From Arsukibacterium ikkense (GTDB lineage: Bacteria > Pseudomonadota > Gammaproteobacteria > Enterobacterales > Alteromonadaceae), in the NCBI RefSeq assembly GCF_000987775.1, contig NZ_LAHO01000012.1, positions 1 through 64,000 on the forward strand: a DNA stretch of 64,000 bases. The letters run 5' to 3'. The notes below the pieces were generated by a model. The model was not told the DNA's origin and did no database searches. It worked only from the letters and a program-made list of their open reading frames with translations. This document shows positions 18,201-28,656 of this stretch, piece by piece. The first letter of the stretch is position 1. Each line of letters opens with the position of its first letter. The position numbers and the translations under genes are program-made.

Positions 18201-19263
18201 TAATATTGCCCTTAGTCACAGCTTAATTGCGCCTGTGGGTGTGCCTGGCGATCTTGGCCAGCAAAGTTACTCGCATCAGCGTGCGCTGAATGGCAGCACC
18301 AGCATTGGCCAAAGCGTCTCAGAAGTTGGGGTGTTCCGCTTTAATACGGCGCCGGTGAATTATTTAACCATGACAGATCCGCTGCCAGCTGGCAGCGGCC
18401 AGGCAAGCGGCCGCTTTGTGCCGGCTGATTTTGCCCTTAGTGATATCAGCAGCGACGCCGCTTGTGGCAGTTTTAGTTATATGCAGCAGCCCTTTACGCT
18501 GGGCTTCACCCTGACAGCCCGCAATACTGCAGGCCAGCGCACCCAAAATTATTTTGGTGCCTTTGCCAACAGTAGTTTGCTGTTACAGGCTGAAAACGCC
18601 GACGATGGTATCGATTTAACCAACAGGCTAACCAGCAGCGGTTTTGGCAGCTGGGCGTTGGGGCAGCAGTTGTTCAGTACCACAGAGTTACGGCTTAACC
18701 GCCAAAGCAGCGGCGCAGCCGATGGACCCTTTAGCGCGTTAACGGTGGCGTTAAATATCATAGACCCCGACGGTAGCCTGGTGGCGAACCCCGATACTAA
18801 CGTTACTAATAGTAATTGTGCCGCCGATAACAGCTGTAATGCCGCCGCGCTGATGTTAACCGATATGCGCTATGGTCGCTTGCAAATGGCCAATGGCTTT
18901 GGCCCGGAATTTGACGATTTACCGGTTAACTTAACAGCAGAATATTGGGATGGCAGTCTTTTTCAAAGCAACAGTGCCGATAATTGCAGCGTGATCAGTG
19001 TCGGTAACCTGAATTTAAGCAATAGCCTGACTACAGCGCAGGCCAATGCAGTTGAGCTTAGCAGCGGCAAAACGCCGGTTGGCGGCTTGGTATTGCTCGC
19101 ACCGGATGAGCCGGGGACCGTCAGTGCCATTTATCAGGTGCCGCTATGGCTGCAATATGACTGGAATGACGATGGCAGTTACACCAACTCGCCGGTGGCC
19201 GAGTTTATGTTCGGCCGCTATCGCGGTAACCCACGGCAAATCTACTGGCGTGAACGTTTTTAG
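15295..19263 (+). CDS. mshQ: MSHA biogenesis protein MshQ (large DUF6701-type surface protein)
   Basis: A 1322-aa secreted protein with signal peptide MRWLIASFMLLISANALA. Residues about 50-160 contain Asn-rich repeats (NGNLTIENNVVLN, GSLILNNNAVINGF, GAVQLNNNSVINGA) typical of a right-handed beta solenoid or polymer-forming domain. A concanavalin-like LamG domain follows (about 185-365), then a second jelly-roll/lectin-like region (about 405-650). The long C-terminal part matches what is annotated in MshQ proteins as DUF6701. In characterised loci mshQ ends the MSHA operon and is thought to act with the minor pilins as a tip or surface adhesin; binding specificity cannot be read from the sequence. 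The gene is the last of the pilus locus. Confidence 0.85.
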   Translation: MRWLIASFMLLISANALAINCDDIWTQAVRSNSAIPASIPFPASPNPSFPEPLAPIDYYYADNDNYQIVNGTIRTTSGATSRVFVNGNLTIENNVVLNAGGPAQNFILVVSGSLILNNNAVINGFVLVGGAVQLNNNSVINGALTAKGAVANFGTVNYLPAAIPLLSGGVVCDALLPPAVLRAHYPLDQCFDEISSVLTELTGNYNGAGLNLSRAEGVVKQAVRFAGNVQSRAELPAALLNGLDNFSLSLWINPETTGGFREIISASNNARNNEFELYLTPENTIRTGIKGTYHSFASNPPTIQANSWQHLVFTRSGGEVCLYLNAGLVGCTTAQMGDLVVTRAALGVWWQSANSFADFFTGRMDEVLVYQNRLSVNEISQIYSLQRDGFNYDGNSRSDTCLSCLADDFNSASLSDSWVTARSSGTFTPQVINNRLRMTQAVGNQATSATYQRLYPAADNLVIVEFDYLAYGGSGADGLAVVLSDAAVTPQPGSFGGPLGYGSRANQNISGFAGGWLGIGLDEFGNFSTEGGPGGPGRRQQSVAIRGSGQGTTGYRYLRGTCNNGATNPAGGCLSPRVDGNQNNPHRYRITVDSRSAGSALVAVERDHGTGFITLIEPFNALTEPGQAAVPENFLLSLTGSTGGSTNIHELDNLSICALRSTPVGQQIDHFEFDYSGQALTCKPETFTVRACANAACSQLITNPVTATLSPATLADGGWVGGNTINFAGGTTTVALRRSTAGSTLIGVSGSVPTTRPLSQTLCRAGGGGLSAAACNVSFATAGLVFAVPDGIANQPADNIRVAAVRQGDNTQQCVPQFANVSRTVSFWSSYIDPGPAARPASLPLQVNSSNVSLIAASPTSLALNFDQNGEALISVNYADAGQVQLSARYNGSVATEDSGLVLNGADQFIRRPAGLCIQNLGHCPAADASCPVFRRAGEVFPLNISAHAWQQGSTDICANPVTPNFQQTNIALSHSLIAPVGVPGDLGQQSYSHQRALNGSTSIGQSVSEVGVFRFNTAPVNYLTMTDPLPAGSGQASGRFVPADFALSDISSDAACGSFSYMQQPFTLGFTLTARNTAGQRTQNYFGAFANSSLLLQAENADDGIDLTNRLTSSGFGSWALGQQLFSTTELRLNRQSSGAADGPFSALTVALNIIDPDGSLVANPDTNVTNSNCAADNSCNAAALMLTDMRYGRLQMANGFGPEFDDLPVNLTAEYWDGSLFQSNSADNCSVISVGNLNLSNSLTTAQANAVELSSGKTPVGGLVLLAPDEPGTVSAIYQVPLWLQYDWNDDGSYTNSPVAEFMFGRYRGNPRQIYWRERF

Positions 19264-19333
19264 CGGCTAAAGCGTGCTGTTGAACTAAGTCAGCGCACAC
19301 TACTCTGACAATCAGCGCAATATGGCTGATTAA

Positions 19334-20530
<1,197 letters not shown>

Positions 20531-20557
20531 TAGTGCTCTCACTACAATAGATATGTT

Positions 20558-21415
20558 ATGAACGCAATATTCAGCCGGGGCCCGCTGCTCGGACTGCGCC
20601 TGCTACTGGCCGTACTTTGCAGTGTCGGGTTGATGCTGGTAGACCGCTACACCGAGCGATCTACCCAGTTGCGTAGTTTTCTGACCTCTGCGGTCAGTCC
20701 ACTTTTTTATGTTGCCAGTTTACCCGAAACCCTGCTCTCCGGTGCCTCTGAACAATTTATGTCACACCAGCGTTTGCTGGATGAAAATGCCCGTTTAAAA
20801 GAAACCTTGCTGCGCCAGAATGGCCAGTTGCAACTGCTGGGCTATTTACAGCAGGAAAACAACAAGCTGCGTGCCTTGTTAGGCTCAGCACCCTTAACGG
20901 ACGGCCAGCGATTGGTAGCAGAAGTGCTGGCGGTGTACAGCCATCCGTTCAGCCATCAGGTGGTATTAAATAAAGGCAGCAACGACGGCGTAACCGAGTA
21001 CCAGCCCCTGATCGACGAGCGCGGTGTGGTCGGCCAAGTCGTCAGTGTCGGCCCTACCAGCAGCCGTGCCTTACTTATTTCTGATAATACGCACGCTATT
21101 TCTGTCCGGGCCGAGCGTACTGGTATTCGCACCGTGGCCGAAGGCTTGGGCCAGTGGGATTTGCTAAGGGTTATTCACTTGCCGCAAAGCGCTGATATCA
21201 GGGTGGGGGATCGTCTGCTGACCTCGGGCTTAGATGGCTTATTTCCCGAAGGCTATCCGGTGGCAGAAGTCAGCCGGGTACAAAAAGATGAAAGCCAGCC
21301 CTTTATGATAGTGTATGCCAGGCCTTTTGCGCAGCTGGACAGGATCCGCCACGTGTTATTACTGTGGCCGGGAGCCAGAGCAGAAGATGTGCTGCGGCCA
21401 GAGGAGTTAAACTAA
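20558..21415 (+). CDS. mreC: Rod-shape protein MreC
   Basis: A bitopic inner-membrane protein of 285 aa. It has one N-terminal helix (LLGLRLLLAVLCSVGLML), a coiled coil at about residues 68-105 (LLDENARLKETLLRQNGQL) and the paired beta-barrel periplasmic domain (GVVGQVVSVGPTSSRALLISD). MreC is the scaffold linking MreB to the RodA/PBP2 synthase. Its stop overlaps the mreD start by one base. Confidence 0.95.
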   Translation: MNAIFSRGPLLGLRLLLAVLCSVGLMLVDRYTERSTQLRSFLTSAVSPLFYVASLPETLLSGASEQFMSHQRLLDENARLKETLLRQNGQLQLLGYLQQENNKLRALLGSAPLTDGQRLVAEVLAVYSHPFSHQVVLNKGSNDGVTEYQPLIDERGVVGQVVSVGPTSSRALLISDNTHAISVRAERTGIRTVAEGLGQWDLLRVIHLPQSADIRVGDRLLTSGLDGLFPEGYPVAEVSRVQKDESQPFMIVYARPFAQLDRIRHVLLLWPGARAEDVLRPEELN

Positions 21416-21897
21416 TGCGCCGAAACGGTGGCCTGGGCTTTATTTATCTGACCCTGCTGGTGGCTCTACTCTTAACGGTGATGCCGATGCCGCAACAGGT
21501 GAAATTGTTCCGGCCAGATTGGGCCTTGCTGGTTGTGTTGTACTGGACCATGGCGCTGCCGGGGCGGGTCAATATTCTGACCGCTTTTTTGCTGGGGTTT
21601 TTAACTGACGTGCTGATAGGTACCGTGCTGGGGGTGAATGCGCTGGCTTTCTCGGTCGTCACCTTTATTGTGGCGGTTAACCATTTAAAGATCAGGAACT
21701 TTTCAGTGATCCAGCAGGCCTTATTAATAGGCTTGTTTTTAGCCTTGTACCATTTGCTGTTATTTTGGCTGAGTCACTTTTTAACCGGGGTGTACTTCTT
21801 GCCCGCTTACTTATGGCCGGTATTAACTGGCATGCTGGTCTGGCCATGGTTATTCTGGTTATTAAGGCGTTATCGCCGTCAATTTAAAATTCAATAA
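21415..21897 (+). CDS. mreD: Rod-shape protein MreD
   Basis: A polytopic membrane protein of 160 aa with about five helices and the MreD pattern PDWALLVVLYWTMALPGRVN. The ATG at 21415 (TAATG with the mreC stop) is chosen over an earlier in-frame ATG inside mreC. It completes the mreBCD set and is followed by maf 34 bases later. Confidence 0.93.
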   Translation: MRRNGGLGFIYLTLLVALLLTVMPMPQQVKLFRPDWALLVVLYWTMALPGRVNILTAFLLGFLTDVLIGTVLGVNALAFSVVTFIVAVNHLKIRNFSVIQQALLIGLFLALYHLLLFWLSHFLTGVYFLPAYLWPVLTGMLVWPWLFWLLRRYRRQFKIQ

Positions 21898-21931
21898 TGT
21901 ATAGCACCACAACTACGAAGACCCTATAACC

Positions 21932-22504
21932 ATGTATCCAGAAATAGCGCTCGCCTCTGCTTCACCCCGTCGTCGTGAATTGCTGCAGCAAATCGCTGTT
22001 CCTTTTCGTCTGGTGCAGGTTGATGTAGACGAAAGCCGGCAAGGTGAAGAAAGCCCCACTGCTTATGTCAGCCGGTTGGCCAGGGCCAAGGCGCAGGCCG
22101 GTGCCGCCAAACTGCAATACCAGTTGCCCGTATTAGGGGCTGATACCATTGTAGTGGTTGATCAGCATATTTTAGGTAAACCGGTTGATCAGGCCGACTT
22201 TAGCCGGATGATGCAACTGTTATCAGGTCGTTGCCATCAGGTATTAACGGCGGTGGCCCTGCTGAGTCAGCACAACAGCCAGCAATGTCTGGTTAGCACC
22301 GAAGTGTGTTTCCGGGTACTTTGCGCTGAGGAGATTACCCGCTACTGGCAAACAGGCGAGCCCTGTGACAAAGCCGGTGGTTATGGTATTCAGGGCCAGG
22401 GTGGCCGCTTTGTCAGCCGGATTAATGGTAGCTATAGTGCAGTGGTAGGGTTACCGCTGTGCGAAACCGATTTGTTATTACGTAACTGGCAGGAGCAGGC
22501 ATGA
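21932..22504 (+). CDS. maf: Maf-like nucleoside triphosphate pyrophosphatase (YhdE type)
   Basis: A 190-aa house-cleaning pyrophosphatase that hydrolyses dTTP/UTP and modified pyrimidine nucleotides. It begins ASASPRRRELLQQI, the Maf phosphate-binding signature, and has GADTIVVVDQHILGKP and KAGGYGIQGQGGRFV further on. The mre-maf-rng order matches E. coli. Its stop overlaps the rng start by four bases. Confidence 0.94.
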   Translation: MYPEIALASASPRRRELLQQIAVPFRLVQVDVDESRQGEESPTAYVSRLARAKAQAGAAKLQYQLPVLGADTIVVVDQHILGKPVDQADFSRMMQLLSGRCHQVLTAVALLSQHNSQQCLVSTEVCFRVLCAEEITRYWQTGEPCDKAGGYGIQGQGGRFVSRINGSYSAVVGLPLCETDLLLRNWQEQA

Positions 22505-23967
22505 GTGCAGAACTACTGTTAAACGTTACGCCCACCGAAACCCGGGTAGCGCTGATTGAAAACGGCGTACTGCAGGAGTTACATATTGAACGCCAGGCCA
22601 AACTGGGCCTGGTTGGCAATATTTATGTTGGTAAAGTCAGCCGGGTGCTACCCGGCATGCAGGCCGCCTTTGTCGATATTGGTCTGGATAAAGCGGCGTT
22701 TTTGCATGCCTCCGACATTGTGCAGCACAATGAAAGTACCGAGCCCGACAGTAAACCGGCCATCAGCAAAGATATCCGGGTACTGGTGCGCGAAGGCCAG
22801 CATTTGCTGGTGCAGGTGGTCAAAGATCCGCTGGGCACTAAAGGCGCTCGTTTAACCACTGATATTACTCTGCCGTCACGTTATCTGGTGTTTATGCCAG
22901 ACTCCAACCATGTTGGCGTATCGCAGCGGTTGGAAAGCGAAGCCGAGCGTCAGCGCTTAAAAGAGATAGTCAGCGGTTGCCTGGACGACAGTGGCGGCTT
23001 TATTGTGCGCACCGCCGCCGAGGGCGCCGGCAGTGAAGAGCTAATCCAGGATGCGAAATTTCTGAAAAAGCTCTGGAGCAAAATTGTTAAGCGCAAGCAG
23101 AAAACCCGCAAAGAAGGCGTGGTGTATGAAGATTTAACCTTGTGTTACCGCATCCTGCGCGACTTTGTTGGCAGTGAATTGGAGCGGGTGCGGATAGATT
23201 CGAAAATAACCTATCAGCAACTTACCGCTTTTTGCGAGGAGTTTATGCCGCATATTTCGCCGTTGCTGGAGTACTATCCGGGCGAGCGGCCGATTTTTGA
23301 TATGTTTGATGTTGAAAACGAAATTCAGCGGGCGCTGGAGCGTAAGGTGCCGTTGAAAAGCGGCGGTTACCTGATTATCGACCAGACCGAAGCCATGACC
23401 ACCATAGATGTCAATACCGGTGCTTTTGTCGGCCATCGCAACCTGGAAGAAACTATCTTTAATACCAATACTGAAGCGACCCAGGCTATAGCCCGTCAGT
23501 TGCGGCTGCGCAACCTCGGCGGTATTGTTATTATCGATTTTATTGATATGCAAAGTACCGAACACCAACGGCGGGTTCATCATAGCCTGGAGCTGGCGCT
23601 GGCGCGGGATCGGGCTAAAACCAATATTCATGGTTTCTCTGCGCTGGGGCTGGTAGAGATGACCCGCAAGCGCACCCGGGAAAGTCTGGAACATATTCTG
23701 TGTGCCGAGTGCCCGATTTGTAAGGGGCGTGGCACCCTGAAAACCGTTGAAACCGTCTGCTTCGAAATTTTGCGGGAAATTGTCCGGGTAAACCGGGCTT
23801 ATGCCGCAGATAAATTTGCGGTGTATGTGTCGCCTGTGGTGAAAGACGCCCTGACCACCGATGAGTTTCATAGCCTGGCGGAGTTACAGGTGTTTATCGG
23901 CAAACAAATAACCATCTATGGTGAACCAATGTATAGCCAGGAGCAATTTGATGTGGTGATGATGTAG
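22501..23967 (+). CDS. rng: Ribonuclease G
   Basis: A 488-aa endoribonuclease of the RNase E/G family that matures the 16S rRNA 5' end and decays some mRNAs. It has an N-terminal S1 domain (GNIYVGKVSRVLPGMQAAFVD), catalytic magnesium-binding residues in TTIDVNTGAFVG and IVIIDFIDM, and the zinc-link motif CPICKGRGTL. It lacks the long C-terminal degradosome scaffold of RNase E, which identifies it as RNase G. It overlaps maf and yhdP at its ends (ATGA and TAGTG). Confidence 0.96.
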   Translation: MSAELLLNVTPTETRVALIENGVLQELHIERQAKLGLVGNIYVGKVSRVLPGMQAAFVDIGLDKAAFLHASDIVQHNESTEPDSKPAISKDIRVLVREGQHLLVQVVKDPLGTKGARLTTDITLPSRYLVFMPDSNHVGVSQRLESEAERQRLKEIVSGCLDDSGGFIVRTAAEGAGSEELIQDAKFLKKLWSKIVKRKQKTRKEGVVYEDLTLCYRILRDFVGSELERVRIDSKITYQQLTAFCEEFMPHISPLLEYYPGERPIFDMFDVENEIQRALERKVPLKSGGYLIIDQTEAMTTIDVNTGAFVGHRNLEETIFNTNTEATQAIARQLRLRNLGGIVIIDFIDMQSTEHQRRVHHSLELALARDRAKTNIHGFSALGLVEMTRKRTRESLEHILCAECPICKGRGTLKTVETVCFEILREIVRVNRAYAADKFAVYVSPVVKDALTTDEFHSLAELQVFIGKQITIYGEPMYSQEQFDVVMM

Positions 23968-26900
23968 TGCAACAGGCAAAGCAAGTCTGCTTTTATTGTT
24001 TTCATAAAATCTGGCTGTTGCTGGCCATTGGTTTAGTGCTGCTTGCGACTTTAGTGTCGCTGTTACGGTTGGCACTACCCTATGCCGATAGTTACAAACA
24101 TCATCTGGAACACCTTATTGCCAGTCAGTTGGGTACACAAGTACAAATTGCCGAAATCAGTGCCGGCTGGCAAAAGCTCGGCCCGGCTATGGTGCTAAAT
24201 CAGGTGCAGATAGGTCACCCCGGGCAAGAGGTCTATCTGAGTATTGCGCAAACCCGGGTGCGCTTTGATTTCTGGCAGAGTCTGCGCCATTGGCAGTTAC
24301 GGGCAGAGCATTTTGAACTAACCGGCCTGCGCTACGCTATCAACAGCAGCAGTCTGTTAAGTGGTCCCGCCGCTGAGCAAGGGGGGAGCATACCGGCGCT
24401 GGACGGTCTGGAGCAGCTGTTTTTTCGCCAGTTAAATCACTTTACGCTGCTAAATAGCGAGCTGGTACTCTCCGCTTCAGACAGTGACGATCTTGTTATC
24501 GCCGTGCAAAAACTGGACTGGCGCAACGACGGTGAGCGCCATCAGGGCATTGGCGAGCTGGCTGTCGCCAATGTTACTGCTAATACCTTTTCTTTTATTA
24601 TCGACTTGTATGGCCCCACTCTCGATCAGGCCTTTGGCCAGATATTTCTGGAAAGCCGTGAGCTTGATGTCCTGCCGTGGTTTCGTCAATGGTTACCTGA
24701 AACTGGGCGGCTGGCTGAAGCCGATATTAATTTTCAGGCCTGGGGCAGGGTTGATAAGGGCGAGTTACAACGTTTTCAAATTGAACTGGCGCAGAACAGT
24801 TTGCGCTGGCAACGCCAGGGAGAGGCCCGGCAACTGAAACTGGGGCCAGGCCAGTTACTATGGGTACCGGAACAACAGGGTTGGGCTTTGTATTCCAGTG
24901 GTTTGGCTTTATCTGATGGTCTGACACAATGGCCTGACTTTCAGCTGCAGCTGCATAAAGATAACGCCGGCTGGCGTGGTCAGCTGCGGCAGTTTACTCT
25001 GGATGGCATGTTGCCATTAAGCCAATTACTGAGTGATGAAATACCACAGCTTGCCAGCCTTAGCCGCAGTGGCTTGCAAGGTGAGCTTAGCCAGATGCAG
25101 TGGCAATTCAACAGCCGCGAGCAGTGGCAGTTGCAGGGACAGCTGCAGCAGATCAGCTCGCAGTCCGGTGCTGCATTACCGGCGCTCAGTGCTTTGCAGG
25201 GGCAGTTCTGGGCCAGTGCCACGGCGGCCGGCTTAACCCTGACTGGCGGGCCAGGCGAACTGCATTGGGAGAGCATGTTCAGTGCGCCGGTTGCCTACCA
25301 GCAGCTACAGCTGGAATTGCTGGCCAGGCAAAGCCGCGACGGTATCTGGCAGGTGCAGCTACCCCAGTTACAACTGCAGGCCACCGATTTTAATCTGAGC
25401 GCCATTATGCAATGGCGTGTACAAGCAGAGCCAGAGCTCAGTTTATTTGCTGAGCTAACTGGCGCCAGCGCGGCCAATGTCAGCCATTATCTGCCACTGC
25501 GCTACCTGCCGCAGCGGGTGCGGGACTATTTAAGCGACGCCGTTATAGATGGTGAGGTTACGCAAGCCCGGGTGCTGTGGCAGGGCCCGCCGGGGCAGTT
25601 TCCTTTTGCCGGCAGCGAAGGCATTTTTCAGGTTGCCGCCGAGGTTAACGACGCCAGTTTTCGCTTTGACCCGGCCTGGCCGGCAGTGCAGCAGTTACAC
25701 AGCCAGTTATGGTTTGAAAATGCCAGCATGCAAATTGATACCAGCAGCGCCAATATCGGCGGTATTGCGCTAAACGGTAAGGTTGCAGCCGGCATTGTTG
25801 ATTTATTCGATGCACAATACCTGAATATTCAGATTAACAGTGCGCTGGAGTTAAGCCAGGCCAATCAGCTGATCAGTGCCTCACCGCTGGCAGAGAATCT
25901 GGGTAAAGTGTTGCAACAGCTGGCGCCAGCCGGTGCTGCTCAGGCTCAGATTGGTTTACAAATTGGTTTGCGGCAACCGACGGTGCAGGCGCACGGTGAG
26001 CTGACACTGAACAATGTCAGCTTGGATTTAACTGCACCAGAGCTGGCTATCCGGCAATTGTCTGGCCAGCTTAAGTTTAAAGACGACCAGATCAGTGGCA
26101 GGGGCCTTAATTTTAACTGGCGTGATTTAGCCGCTACTGCTTATATCAGCGGTACATTGCAGGACGGTAACTACCTGTTCAACCTTAATGCCAGTGGCGA
26201 CAATGCCAGTCGTCAGGCGATGCAGGCGTTATGGCCGGCAGCGGCAGAATTGATCGACGGCAACCTGGACTGGCAACTGGCGTTGGCCTTGCAACTGCTG
26301 CCTGACGATGTTGCCTATCAGGCGACCCTTGACGCTGATCTTACTGCCACAGCCCTGTTACTGCCCGCGCCCTACACTAAAACAGCTGCTCAGTCAGGCA
26401 AGCTGCAGCTACGGGCTAATGGTGACAGCCAGCAAAGTTTACTGGCGCTAAATTATAGTGATCAATTGTACTTCACGGCTGAACTTGAGCATGGCAGTGT
26501 ACATATTGCTCGGGCTAATTTGAGCCTGGGCGCAGCAAATGCTGGCTTGCATGGGGCACAATTTACCATTGATATCGATTTACCCTACGTCACCCTGTTG
26601 CCCTGGCAGCAGCTGCTGAGTGAGCAGTTGTTAAGTCATCAAAATGATGACAATGGGCTAATGCCGGCGTTAAGCCGGGTGCGCGGCCAAATTGCTAAAC
26701 TGGAGCTGGTTGCCGGCAGTGCGCTGAATAACACGGTGTTTGAGCTGGAACCAGCAGCCGATAGCTGGCAACTGCGCTTGCATGGTACCGAGATTGCCAG
26801 CCGCTGGGTGTTCAGCCGGCAATGGCAGCAGCAGGGACTGACCGCTGACATCGATTATCTGCACTTGCCGTACCATACGCCGCCCGCGACCGAGCCGCCA

Positions 26901-27830
26901 GCAGCGCTGACGGCACTTTTGCCAGAGCTGCAATCCGGCTTGCTCAGCATGCCGCCGTTAACGCTAACCTGTAATGACTGCTCTATTGGTAATTATCGTT
27001 TTGGCAAGGTGGAGCTGCAGGCCAAAGGCCAGGGCGATCACTGGCAACTGAGCCAGTTGCGTAGTCGCTACAAACGCAACGAACTGGATGTGCAAGGCGA
27101 TTGGCAGCCCGACCAGCAGCTGGGTATTACCCGGTTACAGGGCCGCTTTAAAAGCCCCAATCTGGGAGCCTTATTACATGAGTTTCAGCTCACTGCCGGC
27201 ATTAGCGGCAGCCGGGCCGATATCAACTTTAGTCTCGATTGGCCAGCGGCCCCCACCCAATTTGATTTAGCGCTGCTTAATGGCCAGGTTGATTTCAGTC
27301 TGGGCGAGGGGGCGTTTACTGAAGTCAGCGATCAGGGCGCCCGGCTGTTCTCTATTTTCAGCCTTGATTCACTGGTCCGTAAACTGCGCTTAGATTTTCG
27401 TGATGTGTTCTCAAAAGGTTTTTTCTACAACCGAATGAGCGGTGCCCTGGCAATTCAGCGGGGAGTGGTGCAAACCAGCAATACCAGTATTGATGGGGTA
27501 CCTGGCAACCTGGCGATTCAGGGCTATGCTGATTTGGTCAGTCAGCAGCTGGATTACCAAATGTCATTTTCGCCCAAAGTGACCTCCAGCTTACCGGTGA
27601 TCATCGCCTGGATGGTGAACCCGGTGACCGGCCTGGCCGCGTTGGCGCTGGATGAGGTATTTCAGTCGGCCGAAGTGATTTCGCGGATCAATTTTACCGT
27701 TACCGGCAGTTTTGAGCAGCCTTTGGTCACTGAAGTTAACCGCCATAGTACCCAGGTACCGGTGCCGGTGCGGATCGCCCAGCCAGAGGCGCTGATTAAT
27801 TTAGAGGAGCAACAACCTCGTGGCGACTAA
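23967..27830 (+). CDS. yhdP: AsmA-like envelope lipid transport protein YhdP
   Basis: A very large (1287 aa) inner-membrane anchored periplasmic protein with one N-terminal helix (IWLLLAIGLVLLATLVSLLRL) and a long beta-groove body, the DUF3971/AsmA-like architecture. The family moves phospholipids across the periplasm (with TamB and YdbH in E. coli, where YhdP is 1266 aa). The conserved C-terminal block is at about residues 1105-1240 (VDFSLGEGAFTEVSDQGARL). Translation starts at a GTG overlapping the rng stop. The gene overlaps the nitrilase start by 11 bases. Confidence 0.92.
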   Translation: MQQAKQVCFYCFHKIWLLLAIGLVLLATLVSLLRLALPYADSYKHHLEHLIASQLGTQVQIAEISAGWQKLGPAMVLNQVQIGHPGQEVYLSIAQTRVRFDFWQSLRHWQLRAEHFELTGLRYAINSSSLLSGPAAEQGGSIPALDGLEQLFFRQLNHFTLLNSELVLSASDSDDLVIAVQKLDWRNDGERHQGIGELAVANVTANTFSFIIDLYGPTLDQAFGQIFLESRELDVLPWFRQWLPETGRLAEADINFQAWGRVDKGELQRFQIELAQNSLRWQRQGEARQLKLGPGQLLWVPEQQGWALYSSGLALSDGLTQWPDFQLQLHKDNAGWRGQLRQFTLDGMLPLSQLLSDEIPQLASLSRSGLQGELSQMQWQFNSREQWQLQGQLQQISSQSGAALPALSALQGQFWASATAAGLTLTGGPGELHWESMFSAPVAYQQLQLELLARQSRDGIWQVQLPQLQLQATDFNLSAIMQWRVQAEPELSLFAELTGASAANVSHYLPLRYLPQRVRDYLSDAVIDGEVTQARVLWQGPPGQFPFAGSEGIFQVAAEVNDASFRFDPAWPAVQQLHSQLWFENASMQIDTSSANIGGIALNGKVAAGIVDLFDAQYLNIQINSALELSQANQLISASPLAENLGKVLQQLAPAGAAQAQIGLQIGLRQPTVQAHGELTLNNVSLDLTAPELAIRQLSGQLKFKDDQISGRGLNFNWRDLAATAYISGTLQDGNYLFNLNASGDNASRQAMQALWPAAAELIDGNLDWQLALALQLLPDDVAYQATLDADLTATALLLPAPYTKTAAQSGKLQLRANGDSQQSLLALNYSDQLYFTAELEHGSVHIARANLSLGAANAGLHGAQFTIDIDLPYVTLLPWQQLLSEQLLSHQNDDNGLMPALSRVRGQIAKLELVAGSALNNTVFELEPAADSWQLRLHGTEIASRWVFSRQWQQQGLTADIDYLHLPYHTPPATEPPAALTALLPELQSGLLSMPPLTLTCNDCSIGNYRFGKVELQAKGQGDHWQLSQLRSRYKRNELDVQGDWQPDQQLGITRLQGRFKSPNLGALLHEFQLTAGISGSRADINFSLDWPAAPTQFDLALLNGQVDFSLGEGAFTEVSDQGARLFSIFSLDSLVRKLRLDFRDVFSKGFFYNRMSGALAIQRGVVQTSNTSIDGVPGNLAIQGYADLVSQQLDYQMSFSPKVTSSLPVIIAWMVNPVTGLAALALDEVFQSAEVISRINFTVTGSFEQPLVTEVNRHSTQVPVPVRIAQPEALINLEEQQPRGD

Positions 27831-28656
27831 CTGGCGGCTATCCGCTATTCAGCTTAGCAGTGGCCCCGAGCCCGCGGCTAATCTGGCGGCGGTGCGGCAT
27901 TATTTACAGCAAATACCACAAGCCGAGCAGCACCTGGTGCTGTTGCCGGAATGCTTTGCTGTGTTTGGCGGTGGCGATAAGCTGCAGCTGAGTCATCAGG
28001 CTGCCATTGGCGCGGGCCCGATTCAGCAAGCGTGTCAGGCGCTAGCCGCCGAGTTTGGGGTATACCTGGTGGCGGGCAGTCAGCCCACCATGACGGCAGA
28101 CCCAGGCCGCTTTGCTGCATCCTGCCTGGTGTACAGCCCTGGCGGCGAGCTGCTGGCTGATTACCAGAAATTACATTTGTTTGATGTTAACGTCACAGAC
28201 AGTACTGGCAGTTATCGCGAGTCGGCCACGACGCTGCCGGGTAAAAAGATCAGCCTGTGCCAGCTACCTGATCTGAAACTGGGGTTGAGTATATGTTATG
28301 ATGTACGCTTTCCTGGCTTAATGCAGGCCTTGGCAGCGCAAGGGATGCAGCTGCTAACCGTACCCTCTGCCTTTACCCGGCCAACCGGCGCGGCGCACTG
28401 GCATACGTTGCTAAAAGCCCGGGCTATTGAAAACCAGTGTTTTGTGCTGGCAGCGAACCAGACCGGGGTGCATGCCAATGGCCGTGAAACCTATGGTCAT
28501 AGCCTGATTATCGACCCCTGGGGTGAGGTGCTGGCCGATGCGGGTACTAATCCGGGTTGGGTATCAGCGCTGGTTGATATCAGCCAGTGCCAGCAGTTGG
28601 GCCAGAAAATGCCGGTGCACCAGCATAATCGTTTTAACAGTGAGCTGAAATCATGA
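27820..28656 (+). CDS. Carbon-nitrogen hydrolase (nitrilase superfamily, Nit-like)
   Basis: A 278-aa amidase of the nitrilase superfamily with the Glu-Lys-Cys triad: glutamate in [10 protein letters not shown] (about 47), lysine in YQKLHLFDV (about 117) and cysteine in [11 protein letters not shown] (about 155). Family relatives of this size include the deaminated-glutathione amidase Nit1/YbeM and omega-amidases; the conserved surroundings favour a Nit1-like repair role, but substrate is not certain. Translation starts at GTG 27820, overlapping yhdP, and the stop overlaps tldD by four bases. Confidence 0.85.
   Translation: MATNWRLSAIQLSSGPEPAANLAAVRHYLQQIPQAEQHLVLLPECFAVFGGGDKLQLSHQAAIGAGPIQQACQALAAEFGVYLVAGSQPTMTADPGRFAASCLVYSPGGELLADYQKLHLFDVNVTDSTGSYRESATTLPGKKISLCQLPDLKLGLSICYDVRFPGLMQALAAQGMQLLTVPSAFTRPTGAAHWHTLLKARAIENQCFVLAANQTGVHANGRETYGHSLIIDPWGEVLADAGTNPGWVSALVDISQCQQLGQKMPVHQHNRFNSELKS

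Noticed and set aside
23134..23871. 245-codon open frame antisense to rng
   Set aside because: The long frame is a shadow of the rng coding sequence; it has no ribosome site or family features, and rng is a clear housekeeping gene.
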